Source: Sulfurovum sp.
GTDB lineage: Bacteria > Campylobacterota > Campylobacteria > Campylobacterales > Sulfurovaceae
DNA length: 8,065 bases
NCBI GenBank assembly: GCA_015490315.1
Contig: WFYB01000188.1
Location: 1 to 8,065 of the forward strand
Direction: 5' to 3'
Below are positions 1-6,227 of the stretch, one piece after another. The position numbers were made by a program, and so were the translations under genes. A model generated the notes under the pieces. It had not been told where the DNA came from, ran no database searches, and was given only the letters and a program-made list of their open reading frames with translations. The stretch's first letter is position 1. Each line of letters opens with the position of its first letter.

Positions 1-30
1 AAGCGGCTTGGTGCAAGGAAGTGTGAATGA
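1..30 (+). CDS. 3' end of an upstream gene (partial)
   Basis: Frame 1 reads KRLGARKCE and then stops at TGA (28-30). This stop overlaps the lpxK start as ATGA, the same arrangement as the lpxK/argB junction, which favours this frame. Frame 3 also closes, at 24-26, and cannot be excluded. In Campylobacter the gene before lpxK is nadE, but nine residues are too few to identify the product. Confidence 0.3.
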   Translation, partial: KRLGARKCE

Positions 31-950
31 AAGCCTTTTTTGAACGTCTCTATTTTGCACCAAGATGGTATCATTATCCCTTTATCACACTGCTTTTGCC
101 CCTCTCTTTTCTCTATGGAGCGGGGATGCGACTGCGCAGGCTGCGAGCCAGGAAAGAGCGCTTTGATGTGCCGATCATCAGCGTAGGGAACCTGATCGTT
201 GGGGGATCGGGCAAGACACCCTTTGTGATCGCGCTCGCTTCTGAGTATGAGAAGGTGGCGATCGTTTCACGAGGATACGGCAGGCAGAGCAGGGGGCTTG
301 TCGAAGTGAGTCGCAAGGGTGAGATCCTCTGTAATGTCACACAGAGCGGGGATGAACCGATGCTGATGGCACGTGCACTTCCTCATGCAGACGTGATCGT
401 CTCGGAGGATCGCAAAGAGGGGATACATAAGGCGATTGCCAACGGCGCAGAGATGATCATCCTCGATGACGGCTTTAACAGGGTTGATATCGAGAAGTAT
501 GATATCCTGCTTGAACCCGAATCTATCACCAACTACTATACATTCCCTGCGGGACCTTTTCGTGAGTTTGTCTCTACCCGTACTTACGCCGACCTGATTC
601 TCAAAGAAGGCAGGGAGTACCATCGGCAAGTGACGGTAGAAAATCCTGCCGATCGGATGGTGCTTGTCACGGCGATCGCCCATCCACAGCGCCTCAACCC
701 TTACCTGCCAGAAGGTGTCGTAGCCAAAGTCTACAAGGATGACCATGCCTATTTTGATGAGGAGGAGTTGAAGCGGCTGCTGCAGGAGCATCATGCCGAT
801 GCAATTCTGTGCACCTCAAAAGACAGGGTCAAGATGGAGGGGTTTAAGTTGCCTGTCTCGGAAATGAAGTTAAAATTAGAGATCAATAAAAAGAGCCGTG
901 ATCAGATAGCGCAGACTATCGATCAGTACCGACAAGGAAAGAGAGAATGA
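27..950 (+). CDS. lpxK: Tetraacyldisaccharide 4'-kinase LpxK
   Basis: LpxK uses ATP to phosphorylate the 4' position of the lipid A disaccharide-1-phosphate, giving lipid IVA, at the inner face of the cytoplasmic membrane. The 307 residues are near the usual length of 310-330. A hydrophobic N-terminal segment (about 17-33) is the likely membrane anchor. The P-loop is GGSGKTP (59-65), preceded by the family motif SVGNLIVGG. SRGYGR (81-86), GDEP (108-111), DDGF (147-150), FPAGPFREF (173-181) and DDHAY (238-242) all fall where LpxK motifs are expected. The usual DD-x-F-QHR reads DDGFNRV here, a modest divergence. The start is supported by AAGGAAG at 15-21, five bases before ATG. The gene overlaps the upstream frame and argB by four bases each, so it sits inside an operon. 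The assignment rests on motifs and is strong. Confidence 0.95.
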   Translation: MKAFFERLYFAPRWYHYPFITLLLPLSFLYGAGMRLRRLRARKERFDVPIISVGNLIVGGSGKTPFVIALASEYEKVAIVSRGYGRQSRGLVEVSRKGEILCNVTQSGDEPMLMARALPHADVIVSEDRKEGIHKAIANGAEMIILDDGFNRVDIEKYDILLEPESITNYYTFPAGPFREFVSTRTYADLILKEGREYHRQVTVENPADRMVLVTAIAHPQRLNPYLPEGVVAKVYKDDHAYFDEEELKRLLQEHHADAILCTSKDRVKMEGFKLPVSEMKLKLEINKKSRDQIAQTIDQYRQGKRE

Positions 951-1798
951 CAAGCAAAATAGATGTGGTCAAGACACTGCTGGACGCTTTGCCCTTTATC
1001 AAGCGTTTTTCCAATGAAAAGATCGTGATCAAATATGGCGGATCGGCACAGACCAGTCCTACACTCAAAGAGGAGTTCGCACGCGATATCGTGCTGCTGC
1101 ATCTGGTAGGGATGAAGCCGATCATCGTGCACGGAGGAGGCAAGAGTATTACCGACCTTTTGGCTGAACTGGGTGTCGAGACCAAGTTCGTCGACGGACA
1201 GCGTGTCACCACCAAAGAGGTGATGCGTATCGCTGAGATGGTGCTAAGCGGAGAGATCAACAAGGAGATCGTCTCGCTTCTGAATAACCATGGGGGCAAA
1301 GCGATAGGCATATCGGGAAAAGATGCAAGATTTCTTGAGGCACGCCCCAAGGATTTTGAGAACTTCGGCTATACGGGTGTGATCGAAAATGTCAATCCCG
1401 AGATTGTGGACAATATCATCGAGGATGGTTTTGTGCCGGTAATCGCGCCTATCGCCTCAAGCACAACTGTTGGACATCCCGGATTCAATATCAATGCTGA
1501 CCTTGCTGCAAGCCAGATCGCCGTGGCACTACAGGCACGCAAGGTGCTCTTCTTGACTGATACGGCAGGGGTACTGGACAAAGAAGGAAAACTCATTACT
1601 AATCTCAGTATCGAAAAGACCGAAGCGTTGAAGCAGGACGGTACGATCAGCGGGGGGATGGTGCCCAAAGTTGATGCCTGTATCGAAGCGCTCAAAGGCG
1701 GTGTGAAAAAGGCACACATCATCGATGGACGCGTGGAACATTCACTGCTTTTGGAGATACTCACCAGTTCCGGTGTGGGTACATGTATAGAGCTTTAG
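947..1798 (+). CDS. argB: Acetylglutamate kinase ArgB
   Basis: ArgB phosphorylates N-acetyl-L-glutamate to N-acetyl-glutamyl-5-phosphate, the second step of arginine biosynthesis, in the cytosol. At 283 residues it has normal length for the amino-acid kinase family. Visible motifs are KYGGSA (29-34), HGGGK (62-66) for phosphate and substrate binding, a central block around 86-126 (RVTTKEV to ISGKDA), NINADLAAS (181-189), FLTDTAGVLD (202-211) and ISGGMVPKVD (234-243). The N-terminal extension before KYGGSA (residues 1-25) resembles the helix of hexameric, arginine-inhibited NAGKs, so feedback inhibition by arginine is likely but inferred. ATG at 947 overlaps the lpxK stop (ATGA), with AAGGA at 934-938 as ribosome-binding site. 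No intrinsic terminator directly follows its stop; the first one lies about 200 bases downstream, after the riboswitch. Confidence 0.96.
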   Translation: MTSKIDVVKTLLDALPFIKRFSNEKIVIKYGGSAQTSPTLKEEFARDIVLLHLVGMKPIIVHGGGKSITDLLAELGVETKFVDGQRVTTKEVMRIAEMVLSGEINKEIVSLLNNHGGKAIGISGKDARFLEARPKDFENFGYTGVIENVNPEIVDNIIEDGFVPVIAPIASSTTVGHPGFNINADLAASQIAVALQARKVLFLTDTAGVLDKEGKLITNLSIEKTEALKQDGTISGGMVPKVDACIEALKGGVKKAHIIDGRVEHSLLLEILTSSGVGTCIEL

Positions 1799-1860
1799 GT
1801 TTTATTTAAAGATAATTTTAATTTATAGATAAAAAATATCAATAAAATACTTTATTTAAG

Positions 1861-1890
1861 TTTCTTTTAAGGGTAATAAATATATACTTC
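1861..1890 (+). promoter_or_regulatory. Putative promoter of the riboswitch RNA
   Basis: A -10-like TATACT lies at 1883-1888 and would start RNA near 1895, a few bases before the aptamer. It is preceded by a very AT-rich stretch (1800-1880) with T-runs, as in campylobacterial sigma70 promoters, which often lack a -35 box. I see no convincing -35 element. The AT-rich stretch holds no gene; it contains two similar copies of TTTATTTAA (in 1801-1810 and 1851-1859). Confidence 0.45.
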
Positions 1891-1900
1891 GGCATACAGT

Positions 1901-1998
1901 TTGTATAGCTGTATTGAAAAAGCCAAACCTATCGCGAGGTGGGGGCGGAAAGTCTAGGATCTCATTGAGACAGCCGGGCTACCAATAGAGATATACAA
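1901..1998 (+). ncRNA. c-di-GMP-I (GEMM-I)-like riboswitch aptamer, variant
   Basis: The order and spacing match the GEMM-I aptamer. P1 pairs 1901-1916 with 1983-1998 (14 of 16 pairs). A six-base linker AAAAAG follows, as long as that in the Vc2 aptamer, then CCAAACC (1923-1929). P2 pairs 1928-1933 with 1938-1943 and is capped by a GCGA tetraloop (1934-1937). From that loop to the conserved AAA (1949-1951) the length is the same as in Vc2. P3 includes TCTC/GAGA (1960-1963 with 1967-1970). The conserved 3' block AGACAGCCGGG (1968-1978) is intact, then CTACC. By this alignment A47 is A1950 and C92 is C1982, both canonical, but G20 is C1923 and its apparent partner is G1948 instead of C. The class normally binds cyclic di-GMP or, with A20, cGAMP; the ligand here is uncertain. 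Alignment was by eye and no covariance model was run. Confidence 0.72.
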
Positions 1999-2024
1999 GC
2001 ATCTTGTCTCAGGATGCTTTTTTC
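1997..2024 (+). terminator. Intrinsic terminator directly after the aptamer
   Basis: AAGCATC (1997-2003) pairs with GATGCTT (2013-2019). A T-G and a T-A pair (2004-2012, 2005-2011) extend the stem, with loop GTCTC. Six T bases follow (2018-2023). The stem shares two bases with the 3' strand of aptamer P1. The loop sequence TGTCTCA (2005-2011) is complementary to TGAGACA (1966-1972) in P3, which suggests an expression platform. It may also end read-through from argB. Confidence 0.85.
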
Positions 2025-2035
2025 TTCTATTATCC

Positions 2036-2146
2036 GTATTTAGTACCTTATGACCTATGTGACGTTTGCATTGGTTGACATTCTTTTTCCCTAAATATAC
2101 TCTTGACTCGTGTGAGTTCTCTCATAGTGATTAGGGTACTAAATAC
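2036..2146. repeat. Inverted-repeat element in the intergenic region
   Basis: GTATTTAGTACC (2036-2047) is perfectly inverted as GGTACTAAATAC (2135-2146). Allowing one mismatch the arms are 15 bp (2036-2050 and 2132-2146). A further match, CTATG/CATAG (2055-2059 with 2123-2127), continues the symmetry. The roughly 80-base interior has no gene; its longest plus-strand frame seen is 14 codons without a ribosome-binding site. No target-site duplication is visible. It could be a small non-autonomous mobile element (MITE-like), a long-range RNA stem or a regulator site. Confidence 0.6.
2075..2101 (+). promoter_or_regulatory. Putative sigma70 promoter inside the inverted repeat
   Basis: TTGACA (2075-2080) is a consensus -35 box and TATACT (2096-2101) a good -10 box, 15 bases apart, slightly shorter than ideal. 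RNA would start near 2108 and read the right arm of the inverted repeat towards the propeller gene, giving a leader of about 145 bases. Activity is inferred. Confidence 0.45.
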
Positions 2147-2219
2147 ACACTTCAAGCACTCTCAGTATCAAAACTTCTTATTGATCTAATCTTTTTGCAT
2201 AACTTTTGCTTCATTCGGT

Positions 2220-2225
2220 TATAAT
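2220..2225 (+). promoter_or_regulatory. -10 box of the propeller-protein gene
   Basis: A perfect TATAAT lies 27 bases before the ATG at 2253, with T-rich sequence upstream (2190-2210) but no clear -35 box, as is usual in Campylobacterota. RNA would start near 2232 and carry a leader of about 20 bases with the ribosome-binding site AAAGGA (2241-2246). The gene can therefore probably be expressed without the upstream riboswitch. Confidence 0.6.
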
Positions 2226-2252
2226 GGAGATATACCACAAAAAGGATCAAAG

Positions 2253-3461
2253 ATGTTCAAGCGTGTCATATTTGTAAATCTCGCTCTTATATGTTTGGGG
2301 GTCATTCTGTATGCAGACGGGACAAAGCCAGATGTCGTGAAAAAGCAGCCGGTCAAAAAAGAGGCTTACCGTGCCGTATGGCAGAAGATCTATGGCGGCA
2401 AAAGCGATGATGTCGCCTATGGGATCGTGGCGTTGGAGAATGGTGACAGTGCCATTGTCGGAAGCTGCAAGTCATACGGAGCTAAGCGGACAGATATGTG
2501 TGTCACACGTATGAACGCAAAGGGTGAAATGAAATGGCGCTTATGGATAGGCGGGAAACGCAATGACTTTGGTAAAGCGATCACACGCTCAGCTGACGGA
2601 AACCTGCTGCTGCTTGGTGAGAGCAAATCCTTCTCAAAAGATTATGACTATGATCTCTATGTCGCCAAAGTCTCTCTGGACGGGAAGCTTTTGTGGACCA
2701 AGACGATTGGAGGCAACAGGGATGAGCATGCAGGCGGTATCGCCGGAACGGATGACGGCGGTGCGATCCTTGTCGGTGACAGTGAATCTTTCAAGAACGG
2801 ATACAAAGATATCTACATTGTGAAGATCGACAAAAAGGGAACGGTGGTTTCCGAAAAAGCGGTAGGCGGCGAGCGTGATGAGAAAGCGACTGCGATCACG
2901 CGTACCAGAGGCGGCAACTTTGTACTGGTGGGATCCCGTGAATTCGAACGTTCGGGCGACCCTGATTTCTTTGCCATGAAGGTAGATCAAAATGCCAAGG
3001 TGATCTGGAGTAAAAGTTTCGGCGGTGATGATGAAGATCAGCTCAACGGTGTCTGTCCTACTGTAGACGGCGGCGTGGTCGCTACAGGCAGTACCCGCTC
3101 TTACGGCAGCGAGCAGACCGATCTTGCGGTACTCAAGCTCGATAAAGAGGGCAAACTTGTCTGGCTCAAACTCTACGGCTTTAAATATTATGAGTATGGT
3201 AATGCGGTGACGCTGACCAGAGATGGTGGCTATATGGTCGCAGGAGGTACCAATACGCTTGGCAAAGGGGATCACAGTCCCTATTTCCTTGCGTTGAATG
3301 CAAAAGGGTCTCTGATCTGGTCGCATGTGTACGGAGATAAAGGCAAAGATATCATGCATGGCATTGCACGCATGAGTGACGGAAGTCTGATCGCCGTAGG
3401 ACAGAGTAACAGTTTCAGCAGATCGTACGATTTCTATATGATCAAGCTGCGTAAGCAGTAG
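2253..3461 (+). CDS. Secreted seven-repeat beta-propeller protein, function unknown
   Basis: I do not recognise a named family. The first 21 residues look like a Sec signal peptide (hydrophobic core 6-20, probable cleavage after LYA), so the protein is likely periplasmic or exported. After a short Lys-rich linker come seven repeats of 52-53 residues, beginning at W43, W95, W148, S200, W252, W304 and W356. Each has the pattern W-x-K-x-x-GG-x-x-D-(D/E), then a DGG(x)4-(V/L)G turn, an S(Y/F) and D-(L/I/F)-(Y/F)-(V/M)-x-K-(L/I/V) strand, and an xKG turn. Seven repeats of this length fit a seven-bladed beta-propeller. The last repeat stops about five residues short, and the segment before W43 could supply the closing strand. 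No catalytic motif is evident, and a binding or scaffold role is possible. Start: AAAGGA six bases before ATG. It lies downstream of the riboswitch and between its own promoter and that of thrC. Confidence 0.85.
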   Translation: MFKRVIFVNLALICLGVILYADGTKPDVVKKQPVKKEAYRAVWQKIYGGKSDDVAYGIVALENGDSAIVGSCKSYGAKRTDMCVTRMNAKGEMKWRLWIGGKRNDFGKAITRSADGNLLLLGESKSFSKDYDYDLYVAKVSLDGKLLWTKTIGGNRDEHAGGIAGTDDGGAILVGDSESFKNGYKDIYIVKIDKKGTVVSEKAVGGERDEKATAITRTRGGNFVLVGSREFERSGDPDFFAMKVDQNAKVIWSKSFGGDDEDQLNGVCPTVDGGVVATGSTRSYGSEQTDLAVLKLDKEGKLVWLKLYGFKYYEYGNAVTLTRDGGYMVAGGTNTLGKGDHSPYFLALNAKGSLIWSHVYGDKGKDIMHGIARMSDGSLIAVGQSNSFSRSYDFYMIKLRKQ

Positions 3462-3477
3462 AAACTCCTTATTTAGG

Positions 3478-3483
3478 TATAAT
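3478..3483 (+). promoter_or_regulatory. -10 box of the thrC promoter
   Basis: TATAAT lies 16 bases after the propeller stop codon and 28 bases before the thrC ATG, with no clear -35 box. RNA would start near 3490. The short leader carries AGGAAG (3502-3507). No hairpin terminator is seen between the two genes, so some read-through from the propeller gene is possible. Confidence 0.6.
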
Positions 3484-3511
3484 AACAGTCATTTTTTGAA
3501 TAGGAAGTTCT

Positions 3512-4978
3512 ATGCGATTTATTGAGACACGTGGAAATGATGGTGCCAAACCGGCATCTGTAGCATTTTCTGAAGCGATACTCAGTCCAAGTGCGAGTTT
3601 TGGGGGACTCTATGTCCCGGAAAGTCTGCCGTCACTGGACACAGATTTTCTTCAAGGGCATCTGCAGAGCCACTATAAAGAGCTTGCTTACGATTTTTTG
3701 AATAAATTCGGTATCGATATTGAAGATGAGGTGATCCAGGCGGCACTTGCACGTTATGACAGCTTTGACGATCCTCAAAGCCCGGTACCGCTTTCACAGA
3801 TAGAAGAGGATTGCTTCGTCTCCGAACTCTACCATGGTCCTACCCGTGCGTTTAAAGATATGGCACTTCAGCCTTTTGGCTACATTTTGAGCAAGTTGGC
3901 GCAAAAGCGTGGAGAAAACTATCTCATCATGGCGGCAACCAGCGGCGATACGGGCCCCGCGACACTGGAGACCTTCAAAAATCAAGAAGGTGTCAAGGTA
4001 GCATGTCTCTACCCAGACGGAGGTACCTCGGATGTACAGAGGCTTCAGATGGTCACAGAGGATGCGCCAAACCTCAAGGTGATCGGAGTCAAGGGCAATT
4101 TCGACGATACACAAAATACCCTCAAGGATCTGCTTGCGTCTGAAGATTTCAAAACAGAACTGGCTGCCAGAGAGATCAGACTCTCGGCAGCAAACTCGGT
4201 GAACTTCGGCCGTATCATCTTTCAGGTGATCTACCATATTCACTCCTATCTTGAACTGGTACGAAAAGGTGAGATCACAATGGGTGAAAAGATCTATCTA
4301 GTCGTACCCAGCGGCAATTTCGGCAATGCGCTCGGTGCCTACTATGCCAAAAAAGCGGGATTGCCTGTCGAAAAGATACTGATCTCTTCGAACATCAACA
4401 ATATCCTTACCGACTGGATCACCAAAGGCGAGTATGACCTCACAAGTAGAGAGCTTGTGCAGACAGAATCCCCTGCAATGGATATCCTCAAAAGTTCCAA
4501 TATTGAGCGTATTATGTATGACAAGTTCGGAGCGGCACGTACAAAAGTATTGATGGAGGCACTGTCAACAGAAGGGAAATTTGTATTGACAGAGGAGGAG
4601 CTTGCTTCGCTCAGAGAGGATTTCGATGCCAGCTTTGCAGATGACCAGACCTGTGAAAATGTGATTGGAGAGTATGCCAAAAAAGGCTACATTATGGATC
4701 CGCATACCGCGACCTGTATGGGCGCCTACCGGAACTTGCGTCAAAAACCGCTTAAGACAGTGGTCTACTCCACTGCGGAGTGGACGAAGTTCTCTCCTGC
4801 AGTCGCAAAAGCTTTGGGCTATCATGCCAGCGGTGACATCGATGCACTCAAATGGGTCGAGTCACATGCCGATGTCTCGGTGCCTCCGATGATACGAGAA
4901 CTCTTCAACAAACCGGTTGTTCACAAGACGGTTGTGCCAAAAGAGAAGATCAAAGAGGAGATGCTGAACTTCCTGTAA
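3512..4978 (+). CDS. thrC: Threonine synthase ThrC
   Basis: ThrC is a cytosolic PLP enzyme that converts O-phospho-L-homoserine to L-threonine and phosphate, the last step of threonine synthesis. The 488 residues fit the longer, bacterial and fungal type of the fold-type II family. The N-terminus has the family pattern FIETRGNDG and ASFGGLYVPE (28-37). The PLP lysine is K115 in HGPTRAFKDMALQ. SGDTGPA (144-150) and the glycine/asparagine-rich phosphate-binding loop GNFGN (268-272) follow, and HTATCMGAY lies near the C-terminus. Start: AGGAAG is four bases before ATG and the TATAAT box is 28 bases upstream. In Campylobacter thrC directly follows lpxK; here argB, the riboswitch region and the propeller gene lie between. 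The stop codon sits in the loop of a perfect hairpin, and the next gene starts 15 bases later in the same frame. Confidence 0.96.
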   Translation: MRFIETRGNDGAKPASVAFSEAILSPSASFGGLYVPESLPSLDTDFLQGHLQSHYKELAYDFLNKFGIDIEDEVIQAALARYDSFDDPQSPVPLSQIEEDCFVSELYHGPTRAFKDMALQPFGYILSKLAQKRGENYLIMAATSGDTGPATLETFKNQEGVKVACLYPDGGTSDVQRLQMVTEDAPNLKVIGVKGNFDDTQNTLKDLLASEDFKTELAAREIRLSAANSVNFGRIIFQVIYHIHSYLELVRKGEITMGEKIYLVVPSGNFGNALGAYYAKKAGLPVEKILISSNINNILTDWITKGEYDLTSRELVQTESPAMDILKSSNIERIMYDKFGAARTKVLMEALSTEGKFVLTEEELASLREDFDASFADDQTCENVIGEYAKKGYIMDPHTATCMGAYRNLRQKPLKTVVYSTAEWTKFSPAVAKALGYHASGDIDALKWVESHADVSVPPMIRELFNKPVVHKTVVPKEKIKEEMLNFL

Positions 4979-4987
4979 GTTCAGCAT
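4961..4987 (+). terminator. Perfect hairpin across the thrC stop codon
   Basis: ATGCTGAACTT (4961-4971) pairs perfectly with AAGTTCAGCAT (4977-4987) around the five-base loop CCTGT. The TAA stop (4976-4978) spans the loop edge. No T-run follows, so it is not a classical intrinsic terminator. It ends six bases before the next ATG, so it could attenuate transcription, stabilise a 3' end or control translation of the LysM gene. Confidence 0.6.
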
Positions 4988-4993
4988 AACGTC

Positions 4994-6184
4994 ATGCCCC
5001 GGAAAAATAGTGCTTCTATCCTGCTAATCTCCCTCATCACCCCTTGTTTGTCGTACGGAAATTCGATTGTTGATTGTCGCGTAGTCACCGGCGGGATCAC
5101 AGAGTGTAATCCCTATACACGGAAAATCATTCGTGCCAAAGAGATCCGCTATGACAAAGACAGAAAGAAACTGATCGTTGACAAAACACTCCCCCTCCCC
5201 CAAAAGAAAGAGAAAATGAGAGTCATATCGGTGGCGGATATGATCGAAAAATATGTCAAAGTCGACGAGCCTCTACGCTTCAAGGGATCTCAGAAAAGTC
5301 CCTACGTTTTGCCAACGCAGCAGAGTAGTCCGGCTGTTTCTACTGAAACGAAAACGAAAGAGGTGACAGTCAAAAAACCTGCAATTGTTACACCTCTCCC
5401 CAAAAAAGAAGAGAAAAAACCTTCAGTCACTCCAGCAACAACCGCCAAAAAAGTGTATGGTATCTATCAGGTAGAAAGCGGTGATGTGCTTGGCAAGATC
5501 GCACACAGATTCAATGTCCCTATCAAACAATTGGCGGCACTCAATCATCTGGATAAGAAAGGTGTACTGAAGATAGGACAGAAGCTAAAGCTGCCCATCT
5601 CTCAAGAGAAGATCGAGATACTTAAAAACGGTGAATACAAGATAGAGTCGGGAGATACCCTGATCTCTATCGCCAAAAAATTCGATCTCGATCCCAAAGA
5701 GATCGCAAAATTCAATCATATGACTTCTAACACGATGATCCGTGCGGGAAAGACGATTAAACTGCCATTCCCTTATATTGTCAAACAAGCGGAGAAAGCA
5801 GCCAAAAAAGAGGCTGCAAAGAAAAAGAGATTGGCAGCCAAGAAAAAACGTGTCAGAATGCTCAGACCCTTTGGAAAACACAAACTGCGTGTAACAGCGA
5901 CTGCCTACAGTTCACACAGAGGACAGACCGACTCTACACCGTTTTTGGCTGCATGGAACAATAGATTGCGTCCGGGCATGAAAGTCATTGCCGTATCGAG
6001 AGATCTGTTGACGCGTTATGGGCTACGTAACGGTACACGTGTCAAGATAGGCGGACTGCCGGGATACTATACTGTCCGGGACAAGATGAACAAACGCTTT
6101 AGAAAACGTATCGATATCTACATGGGCATCAACCGAAGAAGAGCCCTAAGATGGGGACGAAGAAGCGTCACGATTAGTTGGTGA
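4994..6184 (+). CDS. Secreted double-LysM and 3D-domain cell-wall protein
   Basis: This is predicted to act on peptidoglycan in the periplasm or envelope. Residues 1-22 look like a Sec signal peptide. Residues 23-100 are a domain I cannot name, with C28 and C38 that could form a disulfide. A Pro/Lys/Thr-rich linker (about 100-153) follows. LysM 1 (156-201) has VESGDVLGKIAHRFNV and LysM 2 (214-258) has IESGDTLISIAKKF; both bind glycan chains. A Lys/Ala-rich helix (263-288) leads to a C-terminal 3D/RlpA-like double-psi barrel (about 297-396) with TATAYSS, D313, NRLRPGMKVIAV, D363 and RIDIYMG (D374). The three Asp residues resemble those that name the 3D fold, found in MltA-type lytic transglycosylases, so that activity is possible but not shown. 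No Shine-Dalgarno is visible before ATG; the hairpin over the thrC stop lies there instead. Co-transcription with thrC is likely. Confidence 0.88.
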   Translation: MPRKNSASILLISLITPCLSYGNSIVDCRVVTGGITECNPYTRKIIRAKEIRYDKDRKKLIVDKTLPLPQKKEKMRVISVADMIEKYVKVDEPLRFKGSQKSPYVLPTQQSSPAVSTETKTKEVTVKKPAIVTPLPKKEEKKPSVTPATTAKKVYGIYQVESGDVLGKIAHRFNVPIKQLAALNHLDKKGVLKIGQKLKLPISQEKIEILKNGEYKIESGDTLISIAKKFDLDPKEIAKFNHMTSNTMIRAGKTIKLPFPYIVKQAEKAAKKEAAKKKRLAAKKKRVRMLRPFGKHKLRVTATAYSSHRGQTDSTPFLAAWNNRLRPGMKVIAVSRDLLTRYGLRNGTRVKIGGLPGYYTVRDKMNKRFRKRIDIYMGINRRRALRWGRRSVTISW

Positions 6185-6226
6185 GTGCCTGAGAAAACGT
6201 GAACTGCTTCACGTTTTCTCAGGCAC
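6185..6226. terminator. Perfect 19-bp palindromic hairpin between convergent genes
   Basis: 6185-6203 pairs without mismatch with 6208-6226 around a CTGC loop, starting right after the LysM gene's TGA stop. There is no T-run on either strand outside the stem, but each arm has a four-base A or T tract inside it. Its place between convergent genes fits a bidirectional terminator or an RNA 3'-end stabiliser. The perfect long stem could also be a repeat copied elsewhere in the genome. Confidence 0.7.
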
Positions 6227-6227
6227 G

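Noticed and set aside
267..794. 175-codon minus-strand frame
   Set aside because: It is wholly antisense to lpxK and shows no motif.
1894..1914. Hairpin ATACAG/CTGTAT at the start of the riboswitch RNA
   Set aside because: It competes with the much longer P1 stem (1901-1916 with 1983-1998), so it is at most a transient fold.
2050..2094. Mini-ORF of 14 codons in the inverted-repeat element
   Set aside because: No ribosome-binding site and too short to support.
2253..2320. Lipoprotein signal in the propeller protein (Cys at residue 14)
   Set aside because: LALIC lacks the small residue normally found just before the lipobox Cys; an ordinary Sec signal cut after LYA fits better.
2634..3359. 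241-codon minus-strand frame opposite the propeller gene
   Set aside because: Its repeated composition simply mirrors the propeller repeats; it has no signal peptide or known motif.
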